The position numbers were made by a program, and so were the translations under genes. A model generated the notes under the pieces. That model worked only from the letters and a program-made list of their open reading frames with translations, did no database searches and had not been told where the DNA came from. 64,000 bases of DNA from Kingella pumchi (GTDB lineage: Bacteria > Pseudomonadota > Gammaproteobacteria > Burkholderiales > Neisseriaceae). Below are positions 25,018 through 32,010 of the stretch, piece after piece; position 1 is the stretch's first letter, and every line of letters begins with the position of its first letter. Location of the stretch: positions 38,143 through 102,142 of the forward strand of contig NZ_JAKOOW010000025.1 of NCBI RefSeq assembly GCF_022288825.1, written 5' to 3'.

Positions 25018-25449
25018 ATGATGAAAATCAGCAGCCAGTGGCTCGAAGGCCGCTGTTTCGTTGCCAGTAACGGCAGCGGCCACAGCGTAGTTATGGACGG
25101 CAGCGGCGGCGAAGCAGGCAGCCTGAAACGCGGCGTCAGCCCGATGGAAATGTTGCTGATGGGTGTGGCCGGCTGCTCCAGCATCGACGTGGTCGAAATC
25201 CTGAAAAAGCAGCGCCAGGACGTGCGCGACTGCATTGCCACCGTCGAAGGCGTGCGCGCGCCCACCGTGCCGCGCGTGTTCACCGAAATCCGCATCCATT
25301 TCAAAATTGTCGGCGTCGGCGTCAAGCCCGAACAGGCCGAACGCGCGGTGCAGCTGTCCGCCGAAAAATACTGCTCGGCTTCCATCATGCTGGGCAAAGC
25401 CGCCAAAGTCAGCCACAGCTTCGAGATAGTCGAAGCCGAAAGCCAATAG
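25018..25449 (+). CDS. OsmC family peroxiredoxin-like protein
   Basis: A 143-residue OsmC/Ohr-fold protein that probably reduces organic hydroperoxides. The two family cysteines are Cys53 (GVAGCSSIDVV) and Cys119 (EKYCSASIML). It begins with two methionines; either could be used after AAAGGAAAACCAA. An uptake sequence is translated as EAGSLKRGV at residues 32-40, in the loop before the first cysteine. It may be co-transcribed with rraA (44-base gap). Confidence 0.9.
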   Translation: MMKISSQWLEGRCFVASNGSGHSVVMDGSGGEAGSLKRGVSPMEMLLMGVAGCSSIDVVEILKKQRQDVRDCIATVEGVRAPTVPRVFTEIRIHFKIVGVGVKPEQAERAVQLSAEKYCSASIMLGKAAKVSHSFEIVEAESQ

Positions 25450-25450
25450 C

Positions 25451-25485
25451 GAAGGCAGCCTGAAAACGCTTTTCAGGCTGCCTTC
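25451..25485 (+). terminator. DUS stem-loop after osmC-like gene
   Basis: GAAGGCAGCCTGAAAA faces its complement with a 3-base loop, a 16-base stem directly after the stop codon and just before the NfeD gene. T-tract weak. Confidence 0.6.
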
Positions 25486-25517
25486 CGATGCCCAAACTTC
25501 CCGATAAGGAGCATACC

Positions 25518-25931
25518 GTGTCCCAATGGTCTTACTGGATGATTGCCGCCGCCGTTGTTTTTGTGCTCGAGCTGTTTGTCGGCACGGTGTATTTGCTGGT
25601 GCTGGCCGCCGCCTTGGCGGGCACTTCGCTCTCGGTGCTGCTGTTCGGCATTCCGCTTCCGGTTGCGCTGGTGGTGGCTGCCGCGCTGTCCGGCGCCGGC
25701 GTGTATGCGGTGCACCGCAACCGCAGCGCCCACAAGCCCGCCGACAGCAACGATTTGGACATCGGCCAGCCGGTCAGCGTGGAAGCCGCGCTGCCCAACG
25801 GCCATTGGCGGGTGTTTTACCGCGGCGCGCCGTGGGAAGCGAAAAACACCGGCAGCGCCGAACTGCAAGCCGGCGGCAGCGCTGAAATCTGCGGTAAAGA
25901 AGGCATCGTGCTGCTGGTTCGCAAGCGCTGA
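25518..25931 (+). CDS. NfeD family membrane protein
   Basis: A 137-residue short NfeD protein with two or three transmembrane helices followed by an OB-fold domain (DIGQPVSVEAALPNGHWRVFYRG). NfeD proteins work with stomatin-like proteins in membrane microdomains, and the next gene is one. The start is GTG 25518, well placed after AAGGAGCATACC; an upstream ATG at 25488 lacks a ribosome site and overlaps the uptake-sequence hairpin. Confidence 0.87.
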   Translation: MSQWSYWMIAAAVVFVLELFVGTVYLLVLAAALAGTSLSVLLFGIPLPVALVVAAALSGAGVYAVHRNRSAHKPADSNDLDIGQPVSVEAALPNGHWRVFYRGAPWEAKNTGSAELQAGGSAEICGKEGIVLLVRKR

Positions 25932-26003
25932 AATCCGTTTGGGCGCAAAGCAGCCTGAAAACCGCGTTTCCCCTTTTTTCACACTTCACACAGGAGCATG
26001 GAT

Positions 26004-26969
26004 ATGGAACTGTTACTCCCTTTGGTTATCTTGGGCGGCATCATCGTTCTCGGTTACAAAACGTTTAAAGTTGTGCCGCAGCAGGAAGCCTACGTTATCG
26101 AGCGGCTGGGCAAATTCCGCGCCGTACTTAATCCCGGGCTCAACACCCTGCTGCCCTTTCTTGACCGCGTGGCCTACCGCCACTCGCTCAAAGAAATCCC
26201 GCTGGACGTACCCAGCCAGGTGTGTATCACCCGCGACAACACCCAGCTTACCGTGGACGGCATCATCTATTTCCAAGTAACCGACCCCAAGCTCGCGTCC
26301 TACGGCTCAAGCAACTACATCATGGCCATCACCCAGCTGGCGCAAACCACATTGCGCTCAGTCATCGGCCGCATGGAGTTGGACAAAACCTTTGAAGAGC
26401 GCGACGAAATCAACCGCATCGTTGTCGCCGCGCTGGACGAAGCCGCCGTATCGTGGGGCGTGAAAGTGCTGCGCTACGAAATCAAAGACCTGGTGCCGCC
26501 GCAGGAAATCCTGCGCGCCATGCAGGCGCAGATCACCGCCGAGCGCGAAAAACGCGCCCGCATCGCCGAATCCGAAGGCCGCAAAATCGAGCAGATCAAC
26601 CTGGCCAGCGGCGAGCGTGAAGCCGCCATCCAGCAGTCCGAAGGCGAAGCGCAGGCCGCCATCAACGCATCCAACGGCGAAAAAGTTGCCCGCATCAACC
26701 ACGCGCAGGGTGAAGCCGAAGCGCTGCGGCTGGTGGCCGAAGCCAATGCCGACGCCATCCGCAAAATCGCCGAAGCGCTGCAGCAGCCCGGCGGCAGCGA
26801 AGCGGTCAATTTGAAAGTGGCCGAACAATACGTCGCCGCCTTCGGCAAGCTCGCCAAAGAAGGCAACACCCTGATTATGCCGGCCAACGTAGCCGAACTC
26901 GGCAGCCTGGTCGCCGCCGGCCTGTCTATCGTTAAAAAAGGCGCGCCGCAAAACGGCAGCGGCAGTTAA
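26004..26969 (+). CDS. SPFH/band 7 (stomatin-like) membrane protein
   Basis: A 321-residue protein with one N-terminal transmembrane segment, a band 7 domain (VVPQQEAYVIERLGKF, LDVPSQVCITRDN) and a helical C-terminal region rich in E, A, R and Q. This is the QmcA/YbbK arrangement, paired with NfeD upstream. It probably forms membrane-associated oligomers involved in quality control. The ATG at 26004 is chosen over 25998 because AGGAG ends one base from the latter. Precise function unknown. Confidence 0.92.
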   Translation: MELLLPLVILGGIIVLGYKTFKVVPQQEAYVIERLGKFRAVLNPGLNTLLPFLDRVAYRHSLKEIPLDVPSQVCITRDNTQLTVDGIIYFQVTDPKLASYGSSNYIMAITQLAQTTLRSVIGRMELDKTFEERDEINRIVVAALDEAAVSWGVKVLRYEIKDLVPPQEILRAMQAQITAEREKRARIAESEGRKIEQINLASGEREAAIQQSEGEAQAAINASNGEKVARINHAQGEAEALRLVAEANADAIRKIAEALQQPGGSEAVNLKVAEQYVAAFGKLAKEGNTLIMPANVAELGSLVAAGLSIVKKGAPQNGSGS

Positions 26970-27014
26970 AGCCGAAGCGGCCGGAAAAATGCCAGGCAGC
27001 CTGAAAACCCGAAT

Positions 27015-27521
27015 ATGCAAAACAACAAAACCTACCGCCCCTATCTTGTCAGCCTTTTCTGCATCGGTCTGGCCGTTTGGTTTTTCACCATGAAGATGTT
27101 CGGCTTTATGCTGCTGATTTTCCTGCCGCTGCTGCTGATTACCCGTGCCGTGAAATGGTGGAAGGTACGGCGCGACCCGCAGGCGAAAAGGCTTGAGCGC
27201 TTCCGGCTGGCGGCGTGGACGGCCGCCGTCGTTTTCATTCTCGGCGTGAACTGGCAGTACCAGCGCGAAGCCCGCAGCGAGATGGCCGCCATTGCCGCCG
27301 CTATCGATCGCTACCACGCCCAGCACGGCAGCTATCCCCAAGCTCTGGCCGATGCCGGTTTTCATACACACAAAAGTTTTGAAATACGCTACGGCTATCA
27401 AAAAGATACCCAAAAACATTTTCTGCTGTACAAAGACCCGCTGCTGCCCTTTGAGTTTTACAGCTACGATTTCGAGCACCACCGCTGGCTGCAGGACAAC
27501 GGCGAGCCGGTGCGCGATTAG
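27015..27521 (+). CDS. Membrane protein of unknown function
   Basis: A 168-residue protein with about three hydrophobic segments, two close together near the N-terminus (residues about 10-45) and one at 67-80, followed by a soluble domain. That domain begins AAIAAAIDRYHAQHGSYPQAL, which resembles the helix and loop after the transmembrane helix of type II secretion pseudopilins and minor pilins, without their prepilin leader. No family recognised. It follows the stomatin gene after a DUS. Confidence 0.7.
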   Translation: MQNNKTYRPYLVSLFCIGLAVWFFTMKMFGFMLLIFLPLLLITRAVKWWKVRRDPQAKRLERFRLAAWTAAVVFILGVNWQYQREARSEMAAIAAAIDRYHAQHGSYPQALADAGFHTHKSFEIRYGYQKDTQKHFLLYKDPLLPFEFYSYDFEHHRWLQDNGEPVRD

Positions 27522-27603
27522 GCGGTTCTGCCCGCTAAGTTCCCTGTTCGAACAGGATTCGCCGTTTCAGGCAGCCTGAAAAACGAAAACCACCAACACA
27601 CAC

Positions 27604-28116
27604 ATGAACCGCAAAACCCTAGCCCTAAAAACCGGCAAAGCCCTGCTGTGGCTTGCCGTTTTCTTTGCCGCCAGCCTGATTGCCGACTGGTGGCGCAGCC
27701 CCAACCCGCCTGCCAATGCCGCCGACCTGCCGCTGCACACGCTTGCCGGCCGCGACACCACCCTGCGCCAAAGCAGCAGCGGCCAAACGCTGGTGCTGTA
27801 TTTCTGGGGCTCGTGGTGCGGTATCTGCCGCCGCACGTCGCCCGCCATCGAGCAGCTGCGCGCCGACGGCGTGCCGGTTATCGGTGTTGCCATGCAATCG
27901 GGCAGCGATGCCGATATCGGCCGATATCTGGCCGAGCACGGCTGGCATTTCGACACGGTAAACGACAGCGGCACGCTGGCGCAGCAATGGCAGGTGCGCG
28001 CGGTACCGACCGTGGTCTTGGTGCGCAACGGCCGCATCGTCCACAGCACCAGCGGCATCGCCAGCTACTATGGTTTAAAAAGCCGCATCCGGCTGGCAGA
28101 CTGGAAAGACGGCTGA
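27604..28116 (+). CDS. Thioredoxin-like (TlpA/ScsD-type) protein
   Basis: A 170-residue membrane-anchored thiol-disulfide protein. An N-terminal transmembrane anchor (residues about 13-28) exports a thioredoxin domain to the periplasm. The active site is FWGSWCGICRRTSP with Cys72 and Cys75, followed by the cis-proline segment VRAVPTVVLVRNG. It likely reduces or isomerises disulfides of envelope proteins. Its substrate and the link to the preceding gene are unknown. Confidence 0.9.
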   Translation: MNRKTLALKTGKALLWLAVFFAASLIADWWRSPNPPANAADLPLHTLAGRDTTLRQSSSGQTLVLYFWGSWCGICRRTSPAIEQLRADGVPVIGVAMQSGSDADIGRYLAEHGWHFDTVNDSGTLAQQWQVRAVPTVVLVRNGRIVHSTSGIASYYGLKSRIRLADWKDG

Positions 28117-28217
28117 AACGGCGGGTTTGGCGTTTTAGCTTCGCAACTCCGCTACACTACGCAGGCTGCCTGCGGATCAAGGCAGCCTGAAAACTATCCG
28201 CACTGTGCCCCCATAAC

Positions 28218-28250
28218 AAAAGGCAGCCTGAGACTTTCAGGCTGCCTTTT
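28218..28250. terminator. DUS hairpin between convergent genes
   Basis: AAAAGGCAGCCTGA and TCAGGCTGCCTTTT form a stem with A- and T-rich ends on both sides between the thioredoxin-like gene and the rRNA methyltransferase gene. The first copy has a GAG variant at its end. Confidence 0.65.
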
Positions 28251-28272
28251 GCTTGGCTTTCCGGTGCGGACT

Positions 28273-29418
28273 TTAGGCGCGGCGGTTCGAGCCTTGCACC
28301 ATATCCAGCAGAAACAGGCGGCAGTCGAGCTTGCCGTTGTAGAGCGGAATTTTGCGCTTGGGCGACAGGCGCATCAGTTTGGGCATATCGCGGTCGCCGC
28401 TGAACATGCCGATTTGCCAGCCGGAGTAATGCTGTTTGAGCCAGCTTCCCAGCTGCGGATAAAGCGCGTGCAGCGCCTGGATTTCGGCCAGCCGCACGCC
28501 GTAGGGCGGGTTGGACAGCATCAAGCCGCCGTCGCCATTGGGGCGCTGGGCAAGGGCGTCGCCGCGGCGCACGGCGATGACGTCGGATAACTGCGCCGCT
28601 TCGATATTGGCCAGCGCATGGCGCACCGCCTGATGGTCGATATCGGAAGCGGCGATTGGCGCCGGCGCGGGGCGGACGGCATCCTGCGCTTCAGTCCGCA
28701 AACGCTGCCACAGCGCGGAATCGAAGCCGCGCAGCCGCTCGAAAGCGAAACGGCGCAGCAGGCCGGGGGCGTGGTTTTGGGCGATCCACGCCGCTTCGAT
28801 GGCGATGGTGCCGCTGCCGCAAAACGGGTCTTGAAAGGGCTGCGAGCCGTCGTAGCCGGCCAGAAGCAGCAGGCCGGCCGCCAGGTTTTCGCGCAGCGGC
28901 GCAGCGCCGGTTTCGCGCCGGTAGCCGCGTTTGAACAGCGCTTCGCCGCTGGTATCGACAAACAGCAGAGCCTGCGCTTCGTCTAAAAACACATGCACGC
29001 GCACATCGGGCGCGCCTTTATCGACGCTGGGGCGGCTGCCCGTGGCGTCGCGAAAGCGGTCGCATAGCGCGTCTTTCACTTTCAGCGCGGTAAATTCCAG
29101 GCTTTTCACCCGCGGCCGCTTGCCTTCGATCTGCACTTTGAAGGTCTGGCCGCCGTCGAACCAGGCCGGCCAGTCGGTTTCGCGGGCGAGACGGTACACA
29201 TCGTGCTCGCTGCGGTAGCCGCCGGCGGCCAGCTGCAGCAGCACGCGGCCGGCGGTGCGGGCGTGCAGGTTGATGCGGTACACGGTTTTCAGGCTGCCTT
29301 GGCAGCGCACGCCGCCGTCGAGCGCTGCGGTTTTTTCGGCGCCGAGCGCGGACAATTCCTGCGCCAGCACGGCTTCCAGGCCGCGCGGGCAGCTGATAAA
29401 TAGGGGATAGCTGTTCAT
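28273..29418 (-). CDS. rlmL: THUMP-domain rRNA guanine methyltransferase
   Basis: A 381-residue SAM methyltransferase with an N-terminal THUMP domain and a C-terminal UPF0020 Rossmann domain. The adenine-binding motif is LSNPPYGVRL, and DPFCGSGTIAIEAAW carries the SAM site. It corresponds to the N-terminal half of E. coli RlmL, which methylates G2445 of 23S rRNA; the fused RlmK half is absent, as in most beta-proteobacteria. DUS-encoded CQGSLKTVYR lies near residue 40. Confidence 0.9.
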   Translation of the reverse strand: MNSYPLFISCPRGLEAVLAQELSALGAEKTAALDGGVRCQGSLKTVYRINLHARTAGRVLLQLAAGGYRSEHDVYRLARETDWPAWFDGGQTFKVQIEGKRPRVKSLEFTALKVKDALCDRFRDATGSRPSVDKGAPDVRVHVFLDEAQALLFVDTSGEALFKRGYRRETGAAPLRENLAAGLLLLAGYDGSQPFQDPFCGSGTIAIEAAWIAQNHAPGLLRRFAFERLRGFDSALWQRLRTEAQDAVRPAPAPIAASDIDHQAVRHALANIEAAQLSDVIAVRRGDALAQRPNGDGGLMLSNPPYGVRLAEIQALHALYPQLGSWLKQHYSGWQIGMFSGDRDMPKLMRLSPKRKIPLYNGKLDCRLFLLDMVQGSNRRA

Positions 29419-29498
29419 AAGGGTCTTTCAAAAGGCGGAAAAAGTTTTCAGGCTGCCCTGATGTTTCAGGCAGCCTGGAAAACTGTTGGTACGGGCAC

Positions 29499-29747
29499 TC
29501 AATCCCAATAGCGGTAACGGCGGTGGCGTCGCGGCGGCGGCGGATAAACCACCGGCGGCGCTTCCTGGTAAATCACCGTTGTTCCCGGCGGGGCGTGGAC
29601 GTGGACGGTTTTATTAACGGTGGTACGGCTTTCCACCGGCAGATCGAGCACCGCCACGCGGCCGTCGGGCGTTTCGGCGTACATGCAGCCGCCCAAAAGC
29701 AGCAGGGGCAGCAGCGCGGGAAGAATCACAAAGCGGCAGCGGCGCAC
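29499..29747 (-). CDS. Small lipoprotein
   Basis: An 82-residue protein with a lipobox (LLLLGGC, cysteine at residue 21 from the GTG start). The mature part is short and ends in a proline/arginine-rich tail (PPPPRRHRRYRYWD). I chose GTG 29747 because AAAGGA lies 7 bases upstream; longer in-frame starts to 29828 would put an implausible leader before the signal. Function unknown. Confidence 0.65.
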   Translation of the reverse strand: MRRCRFVILPALLPLLLLGGCMYAETPDGRVAVLDLPVESRTTVNKTVHVHAPPGTTVIYQEAPPVVYPPPPRRHRRYRYWD

Positions 29748-29837
29748 GGCGGCATCCTTTGCATTTGTGCCGTGTAGGATATGCACGATCCGTACCGCAT
29801 CGGACGCCGGACGCCTGACTTTCAACATGCGAACGCC

Positions 29838-30263
29838 TCACCGCGCTGCGGGTTGCGCGAACCCAAGCACGTACCCGTTGAGATCCTTAACGTAGAACTC
29901 TTTCATACCGTAGAAGGTATCGTGCAAGTCGCGTACAACTTCACATTGCGTCTTCAGTCGAGCAGCGAGCGTTTCCAAATCGTCGACCTCGAAATACAGC
30001 ACGGCACTGCTGCTGATGTCGGCGGAATCCGCAAAGGCGGGGACGTTATCGCGCAGGCTCTTTTGCTCCTGCAGCATAAGCTCGATATCGCCGTTCTTGA
30101 TCAGTGCGTAAACCAGAACCTTGTTGGGGTCATACTGGGAGAGAATTTCCTCGGATCCCATCGGAACACTCATCACATGCTGGAAGCCCAGCACGTCAGC
30201 ATAAAATTCGATGGACTTGTTGACATCCGCAACCATCATGTTACACCACAGTTTTTTCAGCAT
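29838..30263 (-). CDS. VOC family protein (glyoxalase/PhnB-like)
   Basis: A 141-residue vicinal-oxygen-chelate fold protein. It begins LKKLWCNMMVADVNKSIEFY and ends with an EFYVKDLNGYVLGFAQ strand, as in the PhnB/extradiol-dioxygenase-like group. Ligand and activity are unknown. Composition is clearly more A/T-rich than the neighbours and codon choice is mixed. No uptake sequence lies in it. The start is ATG 30263 after AAAAAGGAACAAATC. Confidence 0.85.
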   Translation of the reverse strand: MLKKLWCNMMVADVNKSIEFYADVLGFQHVMSVPMGSEEILSQYDPNKVLVYALIKNGDIELMLQEQKSLRDNVPAFADSADISSSAVLYFEVDDLETLAARLKTQCEVVRDLHDTFYGMKEFYVKDLNGYVLGFAQPAAR

Positions 30264-30362
30264 GATTTGTTCCTTTTTTGAACATTGAAAAAATGCGCCG
30301 TCAGGTACGCGATGCAGCAAGGGTGGCGAGCGTTTTCAGGCTGCCGCGCCCTGCACTTAACC

Positions 30363-31013
30363 TTAAAAGGTAAATTTGCTTTTTTTCTTCGGCCGTTTTT
30401 CGTCGAGATAGGCGGTCATGGTGTCGAACAGCACTTTTTCGCTGAAGCTGTCGCCTTCGCGGCGGATCAGGCGACAGCGTTGGACGGGGGCGTGGCCGGT
30501 AACCACCACCATGCGGCCGGTTTTGCTCAGGCGCTCGCGCAGGCCTTCGGGCAGCTCGCGCAGGGCGCCGCCAACGTAGATGGCGTCGTAGCTTTCGCCG
30601 TTTTTCATCAGGCCGTCGCCGTGGCGCAGTTCGACGTTTTTATAACCCAGTTTTTCTAGCACGCGGCGGGCGGCATCCAGCTGGGTTTCGTCCATATCGT
30701 AGCTGTGGACGCGGCCGCCGAGCGTGGCGAGTAAGGCGGTGGCATAGCCGGAGCCGGTGCCGATTTCGAGCACGCGGTCGTCTTTGCCCAATTCCAGCCC
30801 CTGCACCATGCGGGCGACGATTTTCGGCTCCAGCATCATGCTGCCGTTGGGCAGGGTCAGGGCGGTGTCGGCATAGGCGTAGCCGCGCTGGTCGGGCTGG
30901 ACGAACTCTTCGCGCGGGATGTTGTCCAGCGCGTCCAAAAGGTCGAAATCCAATACGTCCCACGGGCGGATCTGCTGTTCCACCATATTAAAACGGGCTT
31001 TGTCGAAATCCAT
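30363..31013 (-). CDS. pcm: Protein-L-isoaspartate O-methyltransferase
   Basis: Repairs spontaneously damaged aspartyl/asparaginyl residues by methylating isoaspartate. The 216-residue protein has MVEQQIRPWDVLD near its N-terminus, SMMLEPKIVARM, and the SAM-binding LEIGTGSGYATALLA. The C-terminus is lysine-rich. A TATAAT box lies 35 bases upstream on its strand. It is followed by a VOC gene after about 100 bases. Confidence 0.93.
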   Translation of the reverse strand: MDFDKARFNMVEQQIRPWDVLDFDLLDALDNIPREEFVQPDQRGYAYADTALTLPNGSMMLEPKIVARMVQGLELGKDDRVLEIGTGSGYATALLATLGGRVHSYDMDETQLDAARRVLEKLGYKNVELRHGDGLMKNGESYDAIYVGGALRELPEGLRERLSKTGRMVVVTGHAPVQRCRLIRREGDSFSEKVLFDTMTAYLDEKRPKKKSKFTF

Positions 31014-31048
31014 ATCCGGCTCACAGTATGAAAGAAAAAAACGGCGCG

Positions 31049-31054
31049 ATTATA
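31049..31054 (-). promoter_or_regulatory. Candidate -10 box of pcm
   Basis: A perfect TATAAT on the minus strand, 35 bases upstream of pcm. No convincing -35 at 17 bases; TTAAAG lies at a 15-base spacing. Confidence 0.45.
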
Positions 31055-31160
31055 GCGGTTTTGCGCCGCCTTTAACAGTAATGAACGCGGCGGCGCACAG
31101 CGCGAAACAGGCAGCCTGAAAAGCGTTTCAGGCTGCCTGCGGGTTTGGCCGGCTCAAGGT

Positions 31161-31736
31161 TTATACGTTGACGCCGTAGTTTTTCGCCAAGGGGCCGAGA
31201 CCACCTTTGAAACCCTGGCCGATGGCGCGGAATTTCCATTCGCCGTTGTGGCGGTACACTTCGCCGAAAATCATTGCGGTTTCCACCGAAGCATCTTCCG
31301 ACAGGTCGAAACGCGCCACTTCGACATTGGTGTCGGCGTTTACGCAGCGGATAAAGGCGCTGGATACCTGGCCGAAGTTTTGGTTGCGCTGCTCGGCTTC
31401 GTGGATGGTTACGGTTACGGCGATTTTTTCCACGTCGGCAGGAACCTGGTCGAGATTGATGATGATGCTTTCGTCGTCGCCGTCGCCTTCGCCGGTGCGG
31501 TTGTCGCCGGTGTGTTCCACCGAACCGTCGGCCGATTTGGTCTGGTTGTAGAAGATGAAGTCGGCATCGGAACGGACTTTGCCCGAAGCGTTGAGCAGGA
31601 AGGCGCTGCCGTCCAAGTCAAACGCTGCGCCGTCGGTGGCACGCACGTCCCAACCCAAGCCGATCAGCATTTTTTTCATGCCCGGTGCTTCTTTGCTCAA
31701 GCTGACGTTGCCGCCTTTTTGCAAACTGATTGCCAT
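31161..31736 (-). CDS. terD: TerD family stress protein
   Basis: A 191-residue single TerD domain protein. Typical segments are MAISLQKGGNVSLSKEAPG, WDVRATDGAAFDLDGSAFLL, a DGDDESIIINLDQVP calcium-binding segment and a C-terminal NGEWKFRAIGQGFKGGL. These proteins bind calcium and are tied to tellurite and envelope stress. It is about 19 kb from the TerY/TerA-like pair, so the Ter set is split. A TTGCAA/TATAAT promoter lies upstream and a DUS hairpin at 31107-31140 ends it. Confidence 0.95.
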   Translation of the reverse strand: MAISLQKGGNVSLSKEAPGMKKMLIGLGWDVRATDGAAFDLDGSAFLLNASGKVRSDADFIFYNQTKSADGSVEHTGDNRTGEGDGDDESIIINLDQVPADVEKIAVTVTIHEAEQRNQNFGQVSSAFIRCVNADTNVEVARFDLSEDASVETAMIFGEVYRHNGEWKFRAIGQGFKGGLGPLAKNYGVNV

Positions 31737-31783
31737 AAATGTCTCCTGTCGGTTGTGAAAAAGCGCGAAGCCGCGCGCTGCGG

Positions 31784-31811
31784 ATTATAAGGCCGAACGG
31801 CGCTTTTGCAA
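31784..31811 (-). promoter_or_regulatory. Promoter of terD
   Basis: On the minus strand, TTGCAA, a 16-base spacer and a perfect TATAAT end about 48 bases upstream of terD, which has GACAGGAGACATTT before its ATG. Confidence 0.7.
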
Positions 31812-32010
31812 CGGGAAAAACACGCCGGACGGCGTTTTTGCCACAGCAAAAGGCAGCCTGAAAGTTTCAGGCTGCCTGCGGGGCTTTCAGGCTGCCGGCA
31901 GGGCGGCCAAAAATCCCAGCATGCGGCGGGCGCTTGCACTAAAATACGCGCCCTGCCGCGGGGCGCGCGATGTCCGTGCCGCCGTTGCAGGCAGCCTGAA
32001 AAATTTTGCC

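Noticed and set aside
31921..32010. Upstream extension of dinG
   Set aside because: The 30 codons before ATG 32011 include a DUS and no ribosome site, and the conserved N-terminus begins at 32011.
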